Shown piece after piece: positions 10,242-19,806 of a stretch of 64,000 nucleotides of DNA. The DNA lies in assembly GCF_013753875.1 (NCBI RefSeq), contig NZ_SMDS01000021.1, forward strand, positions 62,001 through 126,000. Reading direction: 5' to 3'. How positions within the stretch are numbered: the stretch's first letter is position 1; every line of letters begins with the position of its first letter. Below the pieces are notes generated by a model, which was not told where the DNA came from, made no database searches, and was given only the letters and a program-made list of their open reading frames with translations. Position numbers and translations under genes: made by a program. This DNA comes from Candidatus Pantoea persica (GTDB lineage: Bacteria > Pseudomonadota > Gammaproteobacteria > Enterobacterales > Enterobacteriaceae).

Positions 10242-10903
10242 ATGCAGGCAAAGCATTAGTAATTGGCGCCTCGCGCGGCATCGGTCTGGCAGTGGTTAAG
10301 GCGCTGGCGGCGCAGGGCTGGCAGGTTACCGCTACCTATCGCAGCAGCGCGCCTGAGGTGGCGGCACAGTGGCACGCGCTGGATATGACGCATCAGGATG
10401 AGGTGTGGCAGCTGGCGACGGCGCTGCAGGGCGATTCGTTCGACGCCATTCTGATCAACGCGGGCATCGCCGGCCCGTCGCAGCAAAATCTGTTGCAGAG
10501 CAGTGATGCCGAGCTGGCGCAGCTGTGCCTGACCAACGCCATTTCGCCGGTGCGCTGCGCGGAAACCCTGCTGCCGCTGCTGGCGAAGCAGAACGGCGTC
10601 ATCGACTTTACAACCTTGATTCTCGGCAGCCTGAACGAGAACGACGCGGCGACGATGCCAATCTATTCCGCCAGCAAGTCGGCGCTCAATATGCTGAGCC
10701 GCGCGCTGCTGCCGCAGGTAGAGGCGCACAACGGCACGCTGCTGTCGCTGCATCCGGGCTGGGTGAAAACCGATATGGGCGGCGAGTCGGCGCCGGTCAC
10801 GGTCGAGCAGAGCGGCGAAGGGCTGGTGCAGCGGCTGGTAGCGTATCGCAAACGCGGCGGCCACCACTACGTTGACTACGCCGGACAGCTGTTGCAGTGG
10901 TAA
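10242..10903 (+). pseudogene. Short-chain dehydrogenase/reductase, frameshifted at codon 3
   Basis: ATG 10242 with an AGAGGA ribosome site gives only MQAKH before a stop. In the +2 frame the sequence continues KALVIGASRGIGLAVVKALA (the SDR GxxxGxG cofactor motif), then YSASK (catalytic Tyr and Lys) and HPGWVKTDMGG, ending with LLQW. Adding one G at the GG of codon 3 restores MQGKALVIGASRGIG, so a single one-base loss kills an otherwise perfect gene of about 220 codons. An internal ATG at 10292 would miss the cofactor motif. Substrate unknown. The lesion is recent, or a sequencing slip in a G-run. Confidence 0.85.
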
Positions 10904-11033
10904 ACCAGCGCGCCACGCCACGCGCTCTCCCCGGCGACAGGGGATGTCACGCCGCTGACCTGCGCGTCGCGGCCCCTTTGCATCTGCGGCGGCAACGCAC
11001 TACACTCATGGCATATTCTGACAAGGAGCGACT

Positions 11034-11693
11034 ATGTCTCAACCCGTTCAGCGTAAGCCGCTGCCGCTGCCTGGCGGCCACAATAAAGTGCTGTTGCACT
11101 CCTGCTGCGCGCCCTGCTCGGGCGAGGTGATGGAGGCGATGCTCGCCTCCGGCATCGACTACACCATCTTTTTCTACAATTCTAATATTCATCCGCTGAA
11201 AGAGTATGAGCTGCGCAAAGAGGAGAATATCCGCTTTGCCGAGCAGTTCGGCGTGCCCTTCGTCGACGCGGACTACGATCGCGACAACTGGTTCAAGCGC
11301 GCCAAAGGCATGGAGTGGGCACCAGAGCGCGGCGAACGCTGCACCATGTGTTTCGATATGCGTTTTGAGCGCACCGCGCTCTATGCCCATGAAAACGGCT
11401 TTCCGGTGATTACCAGCTCGCTCGGCATCTCGCGCTGGAAGAATATGCAGCAGATCAACGACTGCGGCGTGCGCGCGGCGTCGCGCTATCCCGACATGCT
11501 CTACTGGGAATTCAACTGGCGAAAAGGCGGCGGTTCAGCGCGCATGATTGAGATCAGCAAGCGCGAACGCTTTTATCAGCAGGAGTATTGCGGCTGTATC
11601 TACTCCCTGCGCGACACCAACCGCCACCGTGTCGCCAGCGGGCGCGAGCGCATCAAAATCGGTGTGCAGTACTATACGCCAGACGAGCCGTAA
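11034..11693 (+). CDS. queH: Epoxyqueuosine reductase QueH
   Basis: The 219-residue protein of the DUF208/QueH family has [13 protein letters not shown] near residue 22 and CTMCFDMR near residue 105. Their Cys pairs ligate the Fe-S cluster and metal of Que[18 protein letters not shown] and the Arg-rich C-terminus are also typical. QueH reduces epoxyqueuosine to queuosine at the wobble base of GUN-anticodon tRNAs. ATG 11034 has an AAGGAG site 7-12 bases upstream. The gene is clean, while yhhQ, the queuosine-precursor importer at 35 kb, is broken. Whether QueG is also encoded elsewhere cannot be seen here. Confidence 0.93.
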   Translation: MSQPVQRKPLPLPGGHNKVLLHSCCAPCSGEVMEAMLASGIDYTIFFYNSNIHPLKEYELRKEENIRFAEQFGVPFVDADYDRDNWFKRAKGMEWAPERGERCTMCFDMRFERTALYAHENGFPVITSSLGISRWKNMQQINDCGVRAASRYPDMLYWEFNWRKGGGSARMIEISKRERFYQQEYCGCIYSLRDTNRHRVASGRERIKIGVQYYTPDEP

Positions 11694-12226
11694 AACAGCG
11701 CTGCTAAAGAGGATTGATCAGGACGTGTTGCAGACCCGATCGCCGCGATGACACGGCTCCGCGTATCGATATTGTACACAGCCAGACGCGCTGAGGTAAA
11801 GCGCTGCTGGCCGCCCGTCGCTGGCTGTGCCTGGTGACAGAGCGCGCAGGGATTAATATTACCCTCCAGCTGCGCCTGAATATACGCCTCCAGCTGACGC
11901 CGGCGGCAAACGTAAGGCGTGCAGCCCATCACCTGTTTAAATTAGCTCGTAAAAGATTGCTGGCTTTTAAAATGGTATTTCAAAGCCAGCGTAATAATGG
12001 GCGTCGAGCTGTTTTTCAGCGCGTGTACGCAGGCGGCCAGCTTTCGCTTGCGGATATAGCGCGCCAGCGTTTTTTTACGATAGCGCAAAACAGTTTCTGT
12101 AAATACCATTTGGAATAGCCTGATTTCTCAGCGATATCGTCGATGCTCAATCGCTGATTCAAGATGGCTGTTGATCCAGTCGGTAAGGGTATCGATGACC
12201 TCTTCATTATATTTTTTCTCGCGCAT
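11672..12226 (-). pseudogene. AraC-family (MarA/SoxS/Rob-like) regulator, broken
   Basis: From ATG 12226, with an AGGTGG ribosome site, the frame reads EEVIDTLTDWINSHL. After a shift it continues LSIDDIAEKSGYSKWYLQKL (first helix-turn-helix), LARYIRKRKLAACVHALKNS and HFKSQQSFTS (second helix-turn-helix), then FKQVMGCTPY. A one-base change near 12150 shifts the frame, another shift falls near 12065, and a TAA interrupts FTS-FKQ. The MarA-like arrangement suggests a former activator of stress or multidrug genes. The C-terminal end is uncertain; the open frame goes on to 11672 and overlaps the queH stop. Confidence 0.85.
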
Positions 12227-12607
12227 AATCCACCTCATCAAAAATTGCGCACAGTAGAGAGGTTAATCTTTCTCTATACGCGTGTTCGGTAAAGAATTAT
12301 CAAAAAGTGCATTTTTATTTTTCAGCGAGCGCCGCTAAATCGATGCTTTTTATCGAAGAGGAGTGGATGTTGCTTTCTGTTTAGCCAAAATAAAAAAGAA
12401 GAGTAAAATAAAAATTTGTGATGAAAGAAAAACGTTAGCCATTCTCAATAATATCGACAGCCGCCGCGCTCTGCGCAGAGAGGCGCGATCGCCCATTGCC
12501 CTCTATGCTTGCTGTGTAAAATTTTCGCCATGACACAGCACAACAATACCTGACGGCAGCGCGCGTGCCATACTGCCGTTCTTTTAACTGAAGGGAGATC
12601 GTACTGC
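12227..12607. promoter_or_regulatory. AT-rich intergenic region before the alpha/beta hydrolase
   Basis: These 381 bases are much richer in A/T than the surroundings, especially 12240-12440. They separate the divergent AraC remnant and the hydrolase gene and must contain their promoters. I see no gene or RNA here and could not fix a promoter. Confidence 0.45.
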
Positions 12608-13630
12608 ATGCGTCCGACTTTTGGCCTGAAAAAACCGCTCGCCGCCTTATGCGCCTCGATGGCGTTATTCACCGCCGCGCCCGTGCTGGCCGCCAACGTT
12701 TATGGCGAGCAGCTAGAAGGGTTCCGCTATCCTTTTACGCTGCAGCATTTCAACTTTTCCTCGCAGCAGCAGGCGCTCAGCATGGGCTATATGGACGTCA
12801 ATCCGATGCAGAAGGCCAACGGCCAGACCGTGGTGCTGATGCACGGCAACAACTTCTGCGGCGCCACCTGGGAAGAGAGCATCCGCGCGCTGAGCCAGGC
12901 GGGCTATCGCGTGGTGGCGCCGGACCAGATCGGCTTTTGCAGCGCCAGCAAGCCGGATAACTACCAGTACAGCTTCCAGCAGCTGGCGGACAATACGCAT
13001 CAGCTACTGGCGCAGCTGGGAGTAAAAAAGGCCATTATCGTCGGCCACTCCACCGGCGGTATGCTCGCCACGCGCTACGCGCTGATGTATCCTGACGCCA
13101 CCCAGCAGCTGGTGCTGGTGAACCCGAGCGGGCTGGAGGACTGGAAAGCCAAAGGCGCGCCGTGGCGCAGCGTCGATCAGTGGTATCAACGCGAGCTGAA
13201 GCTCGACGCGGCGGGTATCAAAAAGTATGAGCAGCACACCTACTACAGCGGCCAGTGGAAACCGGAGTATGACAAGTGGGTGGATATGCTGGCGGGGCTG
13301 AACGCCGGGCCGGGACATAAAAAGGTGGCGTGGAACTCGGCGCTGATCTACGACATGATCTTCACTCAGCCGGTCTTTTATGAGTTCGGCGATCTGAAAG
13401 TGCCGACGACGTTGATGATCGGCACCGCCGACACCACCGCTATCGGCAGCGATATCGCCTTGACGGAGGTGAAGGCAACGCTGGGCCACTACAACGTGCT
13501 GGGCAAGGATGTCGCGAAGCGCATACCCGGCTCGCGGCTGATCGAGTTTCCCAGCATGGGGCATGCGCCGCAGATGGCGGCGCCTGAGAAGTTTAACCAG
13601 ACGCTCATCGAGGCGATCGCCTCGCGCTAA
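12608..13630 (+). CDS. Secreted alpha/beta-fold hydrolase
   Basis: The 340-residue product begins with a typical signal peptide (KKPLAALCASMALFTAAPVLA, then A-N-V), so it is probably periplasmic. The hydrolase fold shows the oxyanion-hole region VVLMHGNNFCGATW, the nucleophile elbow GHSTGGM (Ser about residue 151), a late acid region IGTADTT and a C-terminal His in FPSMGHAPQM. Substrate unknown; such proteins include lipases, esterases and haloperoxidase-like enzymes. An AGGGAG site precedes ATG 12608 and a strong terminator follows. It is intact between two broken regulators. It may be under selection, for example for envelope or host interaction, but that is inference. Confidence 0.9.
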   Translation: MRPTFGLKKPLAALCASMALFTAAPVLAANVYGEQLEGFRYPFTLQHFNFSSQQQALSMGYMDVNPMQKANGQTVVLMHGNNFCGATWEESIRALSQAGYRVVAPDQIGFCSASKPDNYQYSFQQLADNTHQLLAQLGVKKAIIVGHSTGGMLATRYALMYPDATQQLVLVNPSGLEDWKAKGAPWRSVDQWYQRELKLDAAGIKKYEQHTYYSGQWKPEYDKWVDMLAGLNAGPGHKKVAWNSALIYDMIFTQPVFYEFGDLKVPTTLMIGTADTTAIGSDIALTEVKATLGHYNVLGKDVAKRIPGSRLIEFPSMGHAPQMAAPEKFNQTLIEAIASR

Positions 13631-13634
13631 CCAC

Positions 13635-13665
13635 GCGCAGGTCACGCCTGCGCTTTTTTCTCTTT
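13635..13665 (+). terminator. Terminator of the alpha/beta hydrolase gene
   Basis: GCGCAGG (13635-13641) pairs with CCTGCGC (13647-13653) around TCACG and is followed directly by TTTTTTCTCTTTTTT. Confidence 0.88.
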
Positions 13666-13666
13666 T

Positions 13667-14597
13667 TTATTTAGCGGCGTACATGCGTGCGTCGCTCGCT
13701 TCCAGCAGCTGTTTCAGACTCTGCGAGCGGGCGTGATCAAATTCCACTACGCCGGATGAAAAGCGCAGCGCGTAGCGGCGATTCAGTCCTGCCGTCTGCT
13801 GCTGGAGAGAGCGCGAAAACTCCGCCAGCAGCGCTTCCGCATCGGTCTGGCACAGGCCGTTAAACCGCACCACAAATTCGCCATTGCCCAGACGAGCAAA
13901 AAGATCCCAATTGCGGAAAGAGACCTTCATGGTGTCGGCGAAGTCCATCAGTGCGCGATCGCCTTCGCGGTGGCCGAGCGTATCGTTAATTAGCTTACAT
14001 TTGTCGAGATCGAGAAAGGTAAGGCAGGCGGGACGCTGCTTCAGCAGGCAGTCGTTCAGCACCAGCTGGCCGAGCGTCATAAAGCCGCGTCGGTTGTTGA
14101 TCTGCGTCATCTCGTCGCAGGTGGCGACTTGAAAGGCCGCCAGCTCGCGTAGCGTGGCGCGATCGTCGGCGTCGAATGCGCGCGGTTCCGGGCTGAGAAT
14201 GCAGAGCGTGCCGACATTGACGCCGCCCGGCCCGCGCAGCGGACAGCCGGCATAGAAGCGAATATGTGGCTTGCCCGTCACCAGCGGGTTGTCGTGGAGG
14301 CGCTCATCCTGCAGCGCATCCTCTACCACCATCACATCCTCCTGCAGGAGCACGTGGCCGCAAAATGAGATATCGCGCGAGGTGCTGGACGCCTAGTAAT
14401 CGCCCGCGACCGACTTAAACCACTGCTGGCTGGCATCGACTAGGCTGACCAGCGAGACGGGCGTATCGAACAGACTGCGCGCCAAGCGCGTCAGGCGGTC
14501 GAAGCGCTCTTCCGGAGGGGGGGGGGTTGAGAATGTTCATCTCGCGCAGCTGGACAAGGCGTTGTGCCTCATTCGCTGGGTGTTGAGGTGCTTTCAT
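13667..14597 (-). pseudogene. GAF-GGDEF protein (degenerate diguanylate cyclase), broken
   Basis: ATG 14597 opens MKAPQHPANEAQRLVQLREM. A run of 10 G (14517-14526) then shifts the frame at the point where relatives read about DTPPEERFDRLTRLA. A GAF domain follows (QWFKSVAGDY, stop TAG at about 14395 where Gln fits, RDISFCGHVLLQEDVMVVED, GPGGVNVGTLCI). The GGDEF domain after it has RLGNGEFVV where the active site should read GG(D/E)EF. So the cyclase site was probably already inactive before the gene broke. The frame ends at 13667 next to the hydrolase terminator. The part from 14353 down is open but lacks a proper start. Confidence 0.88.
14517..14526. repeat. Homopolymer run of 10 G inside the GAF-GGDEF gene
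   Basis: Ten consecutive G replace a mixed Asp-Thr-Pro-Pro coding stretch and shift the frame. It resembles the longer run in rlmJ (1133-1145). Confidence 0.9.
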
Positions 14598-14663
14598 CGC
14601 GTTACTCTTATCGTTAGTTATACAGGTGAAGCGAAGCTGATGTTGCCGTAAAGGCGAAAAGAC

Positions 14664-14695
14664 GCCTGCGGTCGTTGCGATGGCCGACCGCAGGC
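14664..14695 (-). terminator. Terminator downstream of hemB
   Basis: An 11-bp stem, GCCTGCGGTCG (14664-14674) against CGACCGCAGGC (14685-14695), lies 10 bases after the hemB stop on the minus strand. A TCTTTT stretch follows. Confidence 0.7.
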
Positions 14696-14705
14696 ACAGG
14701 GAGGA

Positions 14706-15689
14706 TCAGAGCACTTTTTGTTCGGCGAGATCAAGGGCGAAGTAGCTGAAAATCACATCGGCGCCGGCGCGCTTAATGGCGCCCAGGCTTTCCAGCACCA
14801 CGTTGCGCTCGTCAATCGCGCCCACCTGCGCGGCGAATTTAATCATGGCGTACTCGCCGCTGACCTGGTAGGCCGCCAGCGGCAGCTCGGTGCGGTCGCG
14901 GATTTCGCGCAGTACGTCAAGATAGGCGCCAGCCGGTTTCACCATCAGAGAATCTGCGCCTTCAGCGGCGTCGATCAGCGACTCGCGGATCGCTTCGCGA
15001 CGGTTCATTGGGTTCATCTGGTAGGTTTTGCGATCGCCTTTCAGCGCGGTGCCGGCCGCTTCGCGGAACGGGCCGTAGAACGATGAGGCGAACTTGGTGG
15101 AGTAGGATATGATGGCGGTCTGGGTAAAGCCCGCCGCGTCCAGCGCCTGGCGGATCGCCTTGACCTGGCCATCCATCGCCGCCGACGGCGCAATAAAATC
15201 CGCGCCCGCCGTCGCCGCGACTACCGCTTGCTTACCGAGATTAATCAGGGTCGCGTCGTTGTCGACGCCGTGATCGCACAGCACGCCGCAGTGCCCGTGG
15301 CTGGTGTATTCGCAAAAACAGGTATCGGACATGACGATCATTTCCGGCACCGTATCCTTACAGATACGCGACATGCGCGCGACCAGCCCGTTTTCGTTCC
15401 AGGCATCGCTGCCGGTAGCGTCGGTGTGGTGCGAGATGCCGAAGGTCATCACCGAGCGGATGCCGGCTTTGGCGATACGCTCGATCTCATACGCGAGACG
15501 TTTTTCCGGAATGCGCATCACGCCCGGCATCGCCTCCATCGCTTTGTAGTCGTCAACACCTTCCTCAACAAAAATCGGCAGCGCCAGATCGTTCAGGCTT
15601 AGGGAGGTTTCTTGGAAGAGTTCACGCATCGCCGGGCTGGCACGCAGCCTTCTTGGACGCTGGATCAGATAAAATTCAGACATAGTCAT
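14706..15689 (-). CDS. hemB: Delta-aminolevulinic acid dehydratase (porphobilinogen synthase)
   Basis: The 327 residues are closely similar to E. coli HemB (324). The enzyme condenses two 5-aminolevulinate molecules to porphobilinogen in haem synthesis. The zinc-site cysteines are in [20 protein letters not shown], the first active-site Lys in [14 protein letters not shown] (about residue 198) and the Schiff-base Lys in LMVKPAGAY (about residue 250). The start may be ATG 15689 or the second Met at 15683 ([10 protein letters not shown]). Intact and probably essential, it survives between cyclic-di-GMP gene remnants. Confidence 0.97.
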   Translation of the reverse strand: MTMSEFYLIQRPRRLRASPAMRELFQETSLSLNDLALPIFVEEGVDDYKAMEAMPGVMRIPEKRLAYEIERIAKAGIRSVMTFGISHHTDATGSDAWNENGLVARMSRICKDTVPEMIVMSDTCFCEYTSHGHCGVLCDHGVDNDATLINLGKQAVVAATAGADFIAPSAAMDGQVKAIRQALDAAGFTQTAIISYSTKFASSFYGPFREAAGTALKGDRKTYQMNPMNRREAIRESLIDAAEGADSLMVKPAGAYLDVLREIRDRTELPLAAYQVSGEYAMIKFAAQVGAIDERNVVLESLGAIKRAGADVIFSYFALDLAEQKVL

Positions 15690-15760
15690 TCTTACGCAGG
15701 TGAAAAAAAAAGTATCAACAGTTTACTCCTTAACGCGCGAGAATGAAGAATGTGCGCGGC

Positions 15761-15788
15761 GGGGAAAAAAGCCCGCCGATTGGCGGGC
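15761..15788 (-). terminator. Terminator on the minus strand upstream of hemB
   Basis: GCCCGCC at 15771-15777 pairs with GGCGGGC at 15782-15788. On the minus strand the stem is followed by TTTTTTCCCC (15770-15761). It probably ended the transcript whose remnants lie at 15.8-16.1 kb. Confidence 0.8.
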
Positions 15789-15839
15789 GATCTTCGCATT
15801 GATATCCTTGATTTTCTGCTTGATATTGTCGTGATGCTC

Positions 15840-16094
15840 CTGCAGGGCGCCCGGCTTCATCTGTGCCAGCGCGGCGGCATCCAGCAGGCAGCGCGTGCGC
15901 TCGCTCAGCACCAGATGCAGCGACACCACGTCGCTCGCCGCCAGTAGTGCCGTCAGCGACGGCATCAGCATGCCAAACGCCTGCGCCACCTTCACCATGT
16001 TGCCACCAATTAGCGCGCAGGTGCGCACCGCGTCCCAGTCGGCCAGCCCCAGCGCGACCTGCAGGTAATCATCAAGAAGGGTACAGTTAAGCAT
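15840..16094 (-). pseudogene. D-2-hydroxyacid dehydrogenase family, internally deleted scrap
   Basis: ATG 16094, with a GAGGAG site, gives LNCTLLDDYLQVALGLADWD, typical of the N-terminus of SerA-like 2-hydroxyacid dehydrogenases. Within a few codons it jumps to LIGGNMVKVAQAFGM and SDVVSLHLVLSERTR, LLDAAALAQMKPGA, which belong about 100 and 180 residues further on. Most of the catalytic and NAD domains are deleted and the C-terminus is replaced by an unrelated Lys/Glu-rich tail that runs to the terminator at 15.77 kb. The enzyme's substrate cannot be inferred. Confidence 0.8.
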
Positions 16095-16142
16095 CACGGA
16101 GATCTCCTCTATGCGCATCGGCTGAAACTGCTGCTCCTCAAG

Positions 16143-17085
16143 CTAGGCGACAAACGCGCGGTTATCCATTGGGCGGGCGTAGTAGCCCTGAATAAAGGTG
16201 ACGCCGCGCTGGTGCAGGTAGCGATACTGCAGCGCCGTCTCCACCCCTTCGCCCAGCACCTCCAACTGCAGCTTGTGGCTGAGGGTGATAATCGCATCCA
16301 GTACCGGCGTTTCGCCAGAAAGCGACTCGATGGCGTTGATAAAGCCGTGGTCGATTTTGAGGTAGTCCAGCGAGAAGGTTTGCAGACAGCTCAGCGAGCA
16401 GTGGCCGGTGCCGAAATTGTCAATCGCCACCTTCATGCCTTCGGCGCGCAGGCGATCGAGTTTTCTCGCCACGTCTTCACCATCTTTGATAAGGCTGCGC
16501 TCGGTCAGCTCTAGCGTAATCTGTAGCGGCGTGTGCTTAATTTTATCGGCAAAGGCGAGCATATCGTCGACTAACGCCGGATGTTGCAGATGTTCGGCGG
16601 CGACGTTGACGCCGATATGAAAGCCTGGCGCCACCAGCCAGTGCTGCACGTCGTCGGCGATCAGATCGAGCAGATGGCGGGTCAGCGGCACGATCATGCC
16701 TTCCGCCTCGGCGGCGCTGATAAAGATATCGGGCCGGATGGCGTCGCCGCTCGGCAGCGTCCAGCGTAGCAACGCCTCGGTGCCAGTGCAGCTCTGGGTA
16801 AGTTTGTTATAAACCGGCTGATAGTGCACCGAAAACTGATGCGCATGGATGGCGCGCCGGATCTCGTCGAGCTAGGAGATGCGGCGCTGCAGCCAGTTGG
16901 CGGCCAGCACCATCAGCAAAATAGAGAGAATGGCCGTCATCGGCAGGAAAATAAACATCACCTGTCGCCAGGCGCGCGTCAGCTCCGCGCCGGGCGTTTA
17001 AATAGTGAGGCTGATGGGGTAGCGCTGCGACTGCGCGTGGTAAATTTGCTCTTTGAAAAAGCTGGCGTGCGGCTGGCTCGCTTTT
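16143..17085 (-). pseudogene. CSS-motif/EAL cyclic-di-GMP phosphodiesterase, 5' truncated
   Basis: The 3' part encodes a full EAL domain: EALLRW, VNVAAEHLQHP, LELTERSL, IDNFGTGHCSLSCLQ, LKIDHGFI, EGVETALQYRYL and QGYYARPM. One metal-site Asp is Asn (DDFGTG to DNFGTG). Upstream are a membrane span (MFIFLPMTAILSILLMVLA) and the end of a periplasmic CSS-type sensor (FFKEQIYH). TAG interrupts before LDEIRRAIHAH where Gln is expected and a TAA lies before TPGAELTRAWRQ. A final TAG at 16143 may replace a Trp. The 5' end is cut at about 17085, where an aldolase gene of the opposite strand begins mid-protein. Confidence 0.88.
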
Positions 17086-17677
17086 GATCAACGCCTATGG
17101 CCAGACGTTTGACGAGATCCGGCCGGAAACGCTGGTCAAGATCGATATCGACGGCTATATCGTCGAGGATCCCACGGGGTTGTGGATCAATCCGGAGGGC
17201 TTCGTGATCCACAGCGCCATCCACCGCGCCCGTCCGGACGCCCACACGGTCATGCACACCTATACCGCCGCCGGCATCGGTGTGTCGGCGCAGCTGCAGG
17301 GGCTGCTGATGATCTCTCAGCACAGCACCCTCTTTCACAGCCGCGTCGCCTACCACGACCATGAGGGGATCGCGCTCGATCTCGACGAACAGTAGCGCAT
17401 TGTCGCCGATCTCGGCAGCCTGAACGCCCTGCTCCTGCACAATCAGGGGGTGCTGACCTCAGGCGGCAGCATCGAAGAGGCGTTTTATAACCTCTACTAT
17501 CTCGAGCGTGCCTGTCAGGCGCAGCTGGCCGCCCAGTCGGGCGGCGCGGCGCTGATCGTGCTGCCGGAGGCGGTGGCGGAGAAGGCGGCGCAGGCGTTCG
17601 ACAACAGCATCCGCAATAAAAAGTATCAGCTGCACTGGGATGCCTATATTCGCCAGCTCAGCCGCAACGTGCTGTAA
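17086..17677 (+). pseudogene. Class II aldolase/adducin family protein, 5' truncated
   Basis: The frame starts without ATG at the deletion junction (LLINAYGQTFDEIRPETLVK) and continues IDGYIVEDP and FVIHSAIHRARPDAHTVMHT, which carries the zinc-binding His residues of class II aldolases. It ends at TAA 17677 after AYIRQLSRNVL. Roughly the first 30-40 residues are missing. A TAG at 17393-17395 interrupts DLDEQ-RIVADLG. Substrate unknown; L-fuculose-phosphate aldolase-like proteins share this fold. The next gene follows after 6 bases and was probably cotranscribed. Confidence 0.85.
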
Positions 17678-17683
17678 GGAGCC

Positions 17684-18536
17684 GTGATGAACGCAATAAA
17701 AGGCTTTGCGGCGGCGCTGCTGCTGGGCGCCAGCGCGATGGCGCAGGCCGCGCCGGATCTTAGCCGGGTGAAGCTGGTGCTGGGCGATCAGGCGCGCAAT
17801 CTGCGCTCGCTGGTGGAGGCGTCTGGGGTGCTGAAGGATGCGCCTTACCACTATCGCTGGGTGAACTTACAGGGCGCGGCGCCGCTGTTTGAAGCGCAGC
17901 GCGCCGGCGCGGTTGACACCTCGTACGCCGGCGACCTGCCGGTGCTGATGGCCGCCTCCGGCGGCGTGCCGCTGAAAATCATCGGCACCAACGTCGGCGA
18001 CGCCGCATCGAACGGGCTTGTGGTACCCGTCGATTCGCCGGTGCGCAGCGTCAAGGATCTGGCGGGCAAGGAGGTGGTGGTCTCCTCGGCACGCGGCAGC
18101 ATCTCGCAGCACTTGCTGTATGAGGCGCAGGAGGAGGCAAAGGTGCCGCGCGACAGCTTGCCGATGCGATTTGTGATGCCGACCGACGCCAGCGCCGCCT
18201 TTAAAGCCGGACAGATCGGCGCCTGGGCTACCTTCGATCCCTATCTCGGCATCGCCGAGCAGCACGGCGCGCGCCTGGGTGCTGAGCCATAAAGAGGAAT
18301 ATAATCAGGTCTATGTGCAGCTGACGCGCCTGCCGCCTGCCGATGCGGAGAGGATTACCGCGCACCTTTCGTACGGCATTCGCGCCGTAACGGCGGAGGA
18401 TATCGCGAAGGTGCAGAAGGTGTCGGATCTCTTCAGCGCACTGAAGATTCTGCCGAATAAGGTGGACGTAGCGGCGATTACAGTGCATGGGCGCTTTGCC
18501 CATGCACTGATGTACAGCCTGTTAATCGTTAAATAG
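17684..18536 (+). pseudogene. ABC-type substrate-binding protein (SsuA/TauA-like), internal deletion
   Basis: ATG 17684 gives a signal peptide (GFAAALLLGASAMAQA), then VKLVLGDQARNLRSLVEASG and later LKIIGTNVGDAASNGLV and GKEVVVSSARGSISQHLLYE. This matches periplasmic binding proteins for sulfonates and related compounds. At about 18280 the frame breaks (GARLGAEP, stop). The shifted frame continues WVLSHKEEYNQVYVQL and SYGIRAVTAEDIAKVQ to a stop at 18536. About 40-50 residues are deleted at the junction. No ATPase or permease of this importer is present nearby. Confidence 0.85.
18481..18509. repeat. 12-bp inverted repeat between convergent gene remnants
   Basis: CAGTGCATGGGC (18481-18492) pairs with GCCCATGCACTG (18498-18509) around GCTTT. 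It sits between the ends of the binding-protein and uxuA remnants, so a former terminator is likely, although no T-tract follows. Confidence 0.7.
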
Positions 18537-19642
18537 CATCTGGCGCAGCGCCAGCTCGACGCCGCGCAGCTCTGCCAGCCCCTTCAGGCGGCCAATCGCT
18601 AAGTAGCCCGGATTGGTGCGCTTGTGCAGGTCGTCAAGCATCTGATGGCCGTGGTTGGGACGCATCGGAATGGCATGCTTCTCACCCGCGCGGCGATGGC
18701 GTTGCTCCTCTAGCCAGAATCACCCTGATTACGCCCACCATATCTACTCTACGTCGCCTGCCAGATGCGCCGCCTCATGGAAACTGTTGGGGTTCTCCTC
18801 GCGCTGCGTGGCACGCAGGTGGATAAAGCTGATGCGATCTGTAAAGCGTGCCGCCATCTGCGTCAGGTTGTTGTCGGCGCGCACGCCGTAGGAGCCGGTG
18901 CAGAAGCAGAAGCCGTTGTGCAGGCTGTCCACCGTCTCTTTTAGCCACTGCATATCCTCTTCCGTGGAGATAATGCGCGGCAGGCCGAGAATAGGGCGCG
19001 GCGGATCTTCCGGATGCACCGCCAGCTTCACGCCGACCGCTTCCGCCACCGGCACGATGGCGCGCAGAAGAAAATGTGTCATATGCTCGCGCAGCGTCGC
19101 CTTGTCGATCCTGTCATACTGCGCCAGCTGGGCGCGAAACTGATCCAGCGTGTGGCCCTCTTCTCCAGTTCCAGCGTATAGCCCTCTTCCGCGCCCGGCA
19201 GGCTAGTGATAATGTTGCGTGTCAGCAGCGCCTTGTCGTCATAGCTCATCGTGGCAAAGCAGTGCGCGGCGGCTTCTTGCTCCGCTGCGGAATCGTCCTC
19301 TTGCGCGCCGGGCCGCTGCAAAATATGCAGCTCGAACGCAGCGAAGGCGTTGGCGTCGAAGCGCAGCGCTTTCGCACCGTCTGGCAGCGTCCAGGCGAGA
19401 TCGGTGCCCGTCCAGTCGAGCACCGGCATAAAGTTGTAGCAGACGATCTCGACGCCGCACGCCGCCAGGTTGCGTATCGACTGCTGATAGTTGGCGCGCC
19501 GCGCTGCGTCTTGATCGCCTCATGCATCGGAATGCTTTCCACCACAGACCAGACCAGCCCCTTTGCCGCCAGCAGCGCCTGGCGCGCATCGTCTAACGAG
19601 ACCGGATCCGTTGGGGCCATACCAGCGCCATGTGTGTTCCAT
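18522..19642 (-). pseudogene. uxuA: Mannonate dehydratase, multiply broken
   Basis: The start at 19642 reads [11 protein letters not shown], then shifts to [11 protein letters not shown] with a deletion before [14 protein letters not shown]. Later frames give [90 protein letters not shown] and [16 protein letters not shown]. This is UxuA, which dehydrates D-mannonate to 2-keto-3-deoxygluconate in hexuronate degradation. At least four frame changes and several deletions are visible. The divergent GntR-type regulator is also a remnant, so the locus is dead. Confidence 0.9.
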
Positions 19643-19806
19643 TTTCATTAGCCAGAGAGTTTGGCCCAGTAGGCAAGCCACTAGAGCGAAAGTATGCTAG
19701 CCTGACGGCAAAGACCGTGATCGCGATTGCAGCGCCGCGAATTGCGTCTGCCGGAAACGGCGCACGGCGTATGCTACGCTGCGCTTTTGCTGACAGGAGA
19801 AATACC

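Noticed and set aside
1133-14526. Poly-G runs as phase-variation switches.
   Set aside because: rlmJ and the GGDEF gene have additional disabling lesions, so a change in run length could not restore them.
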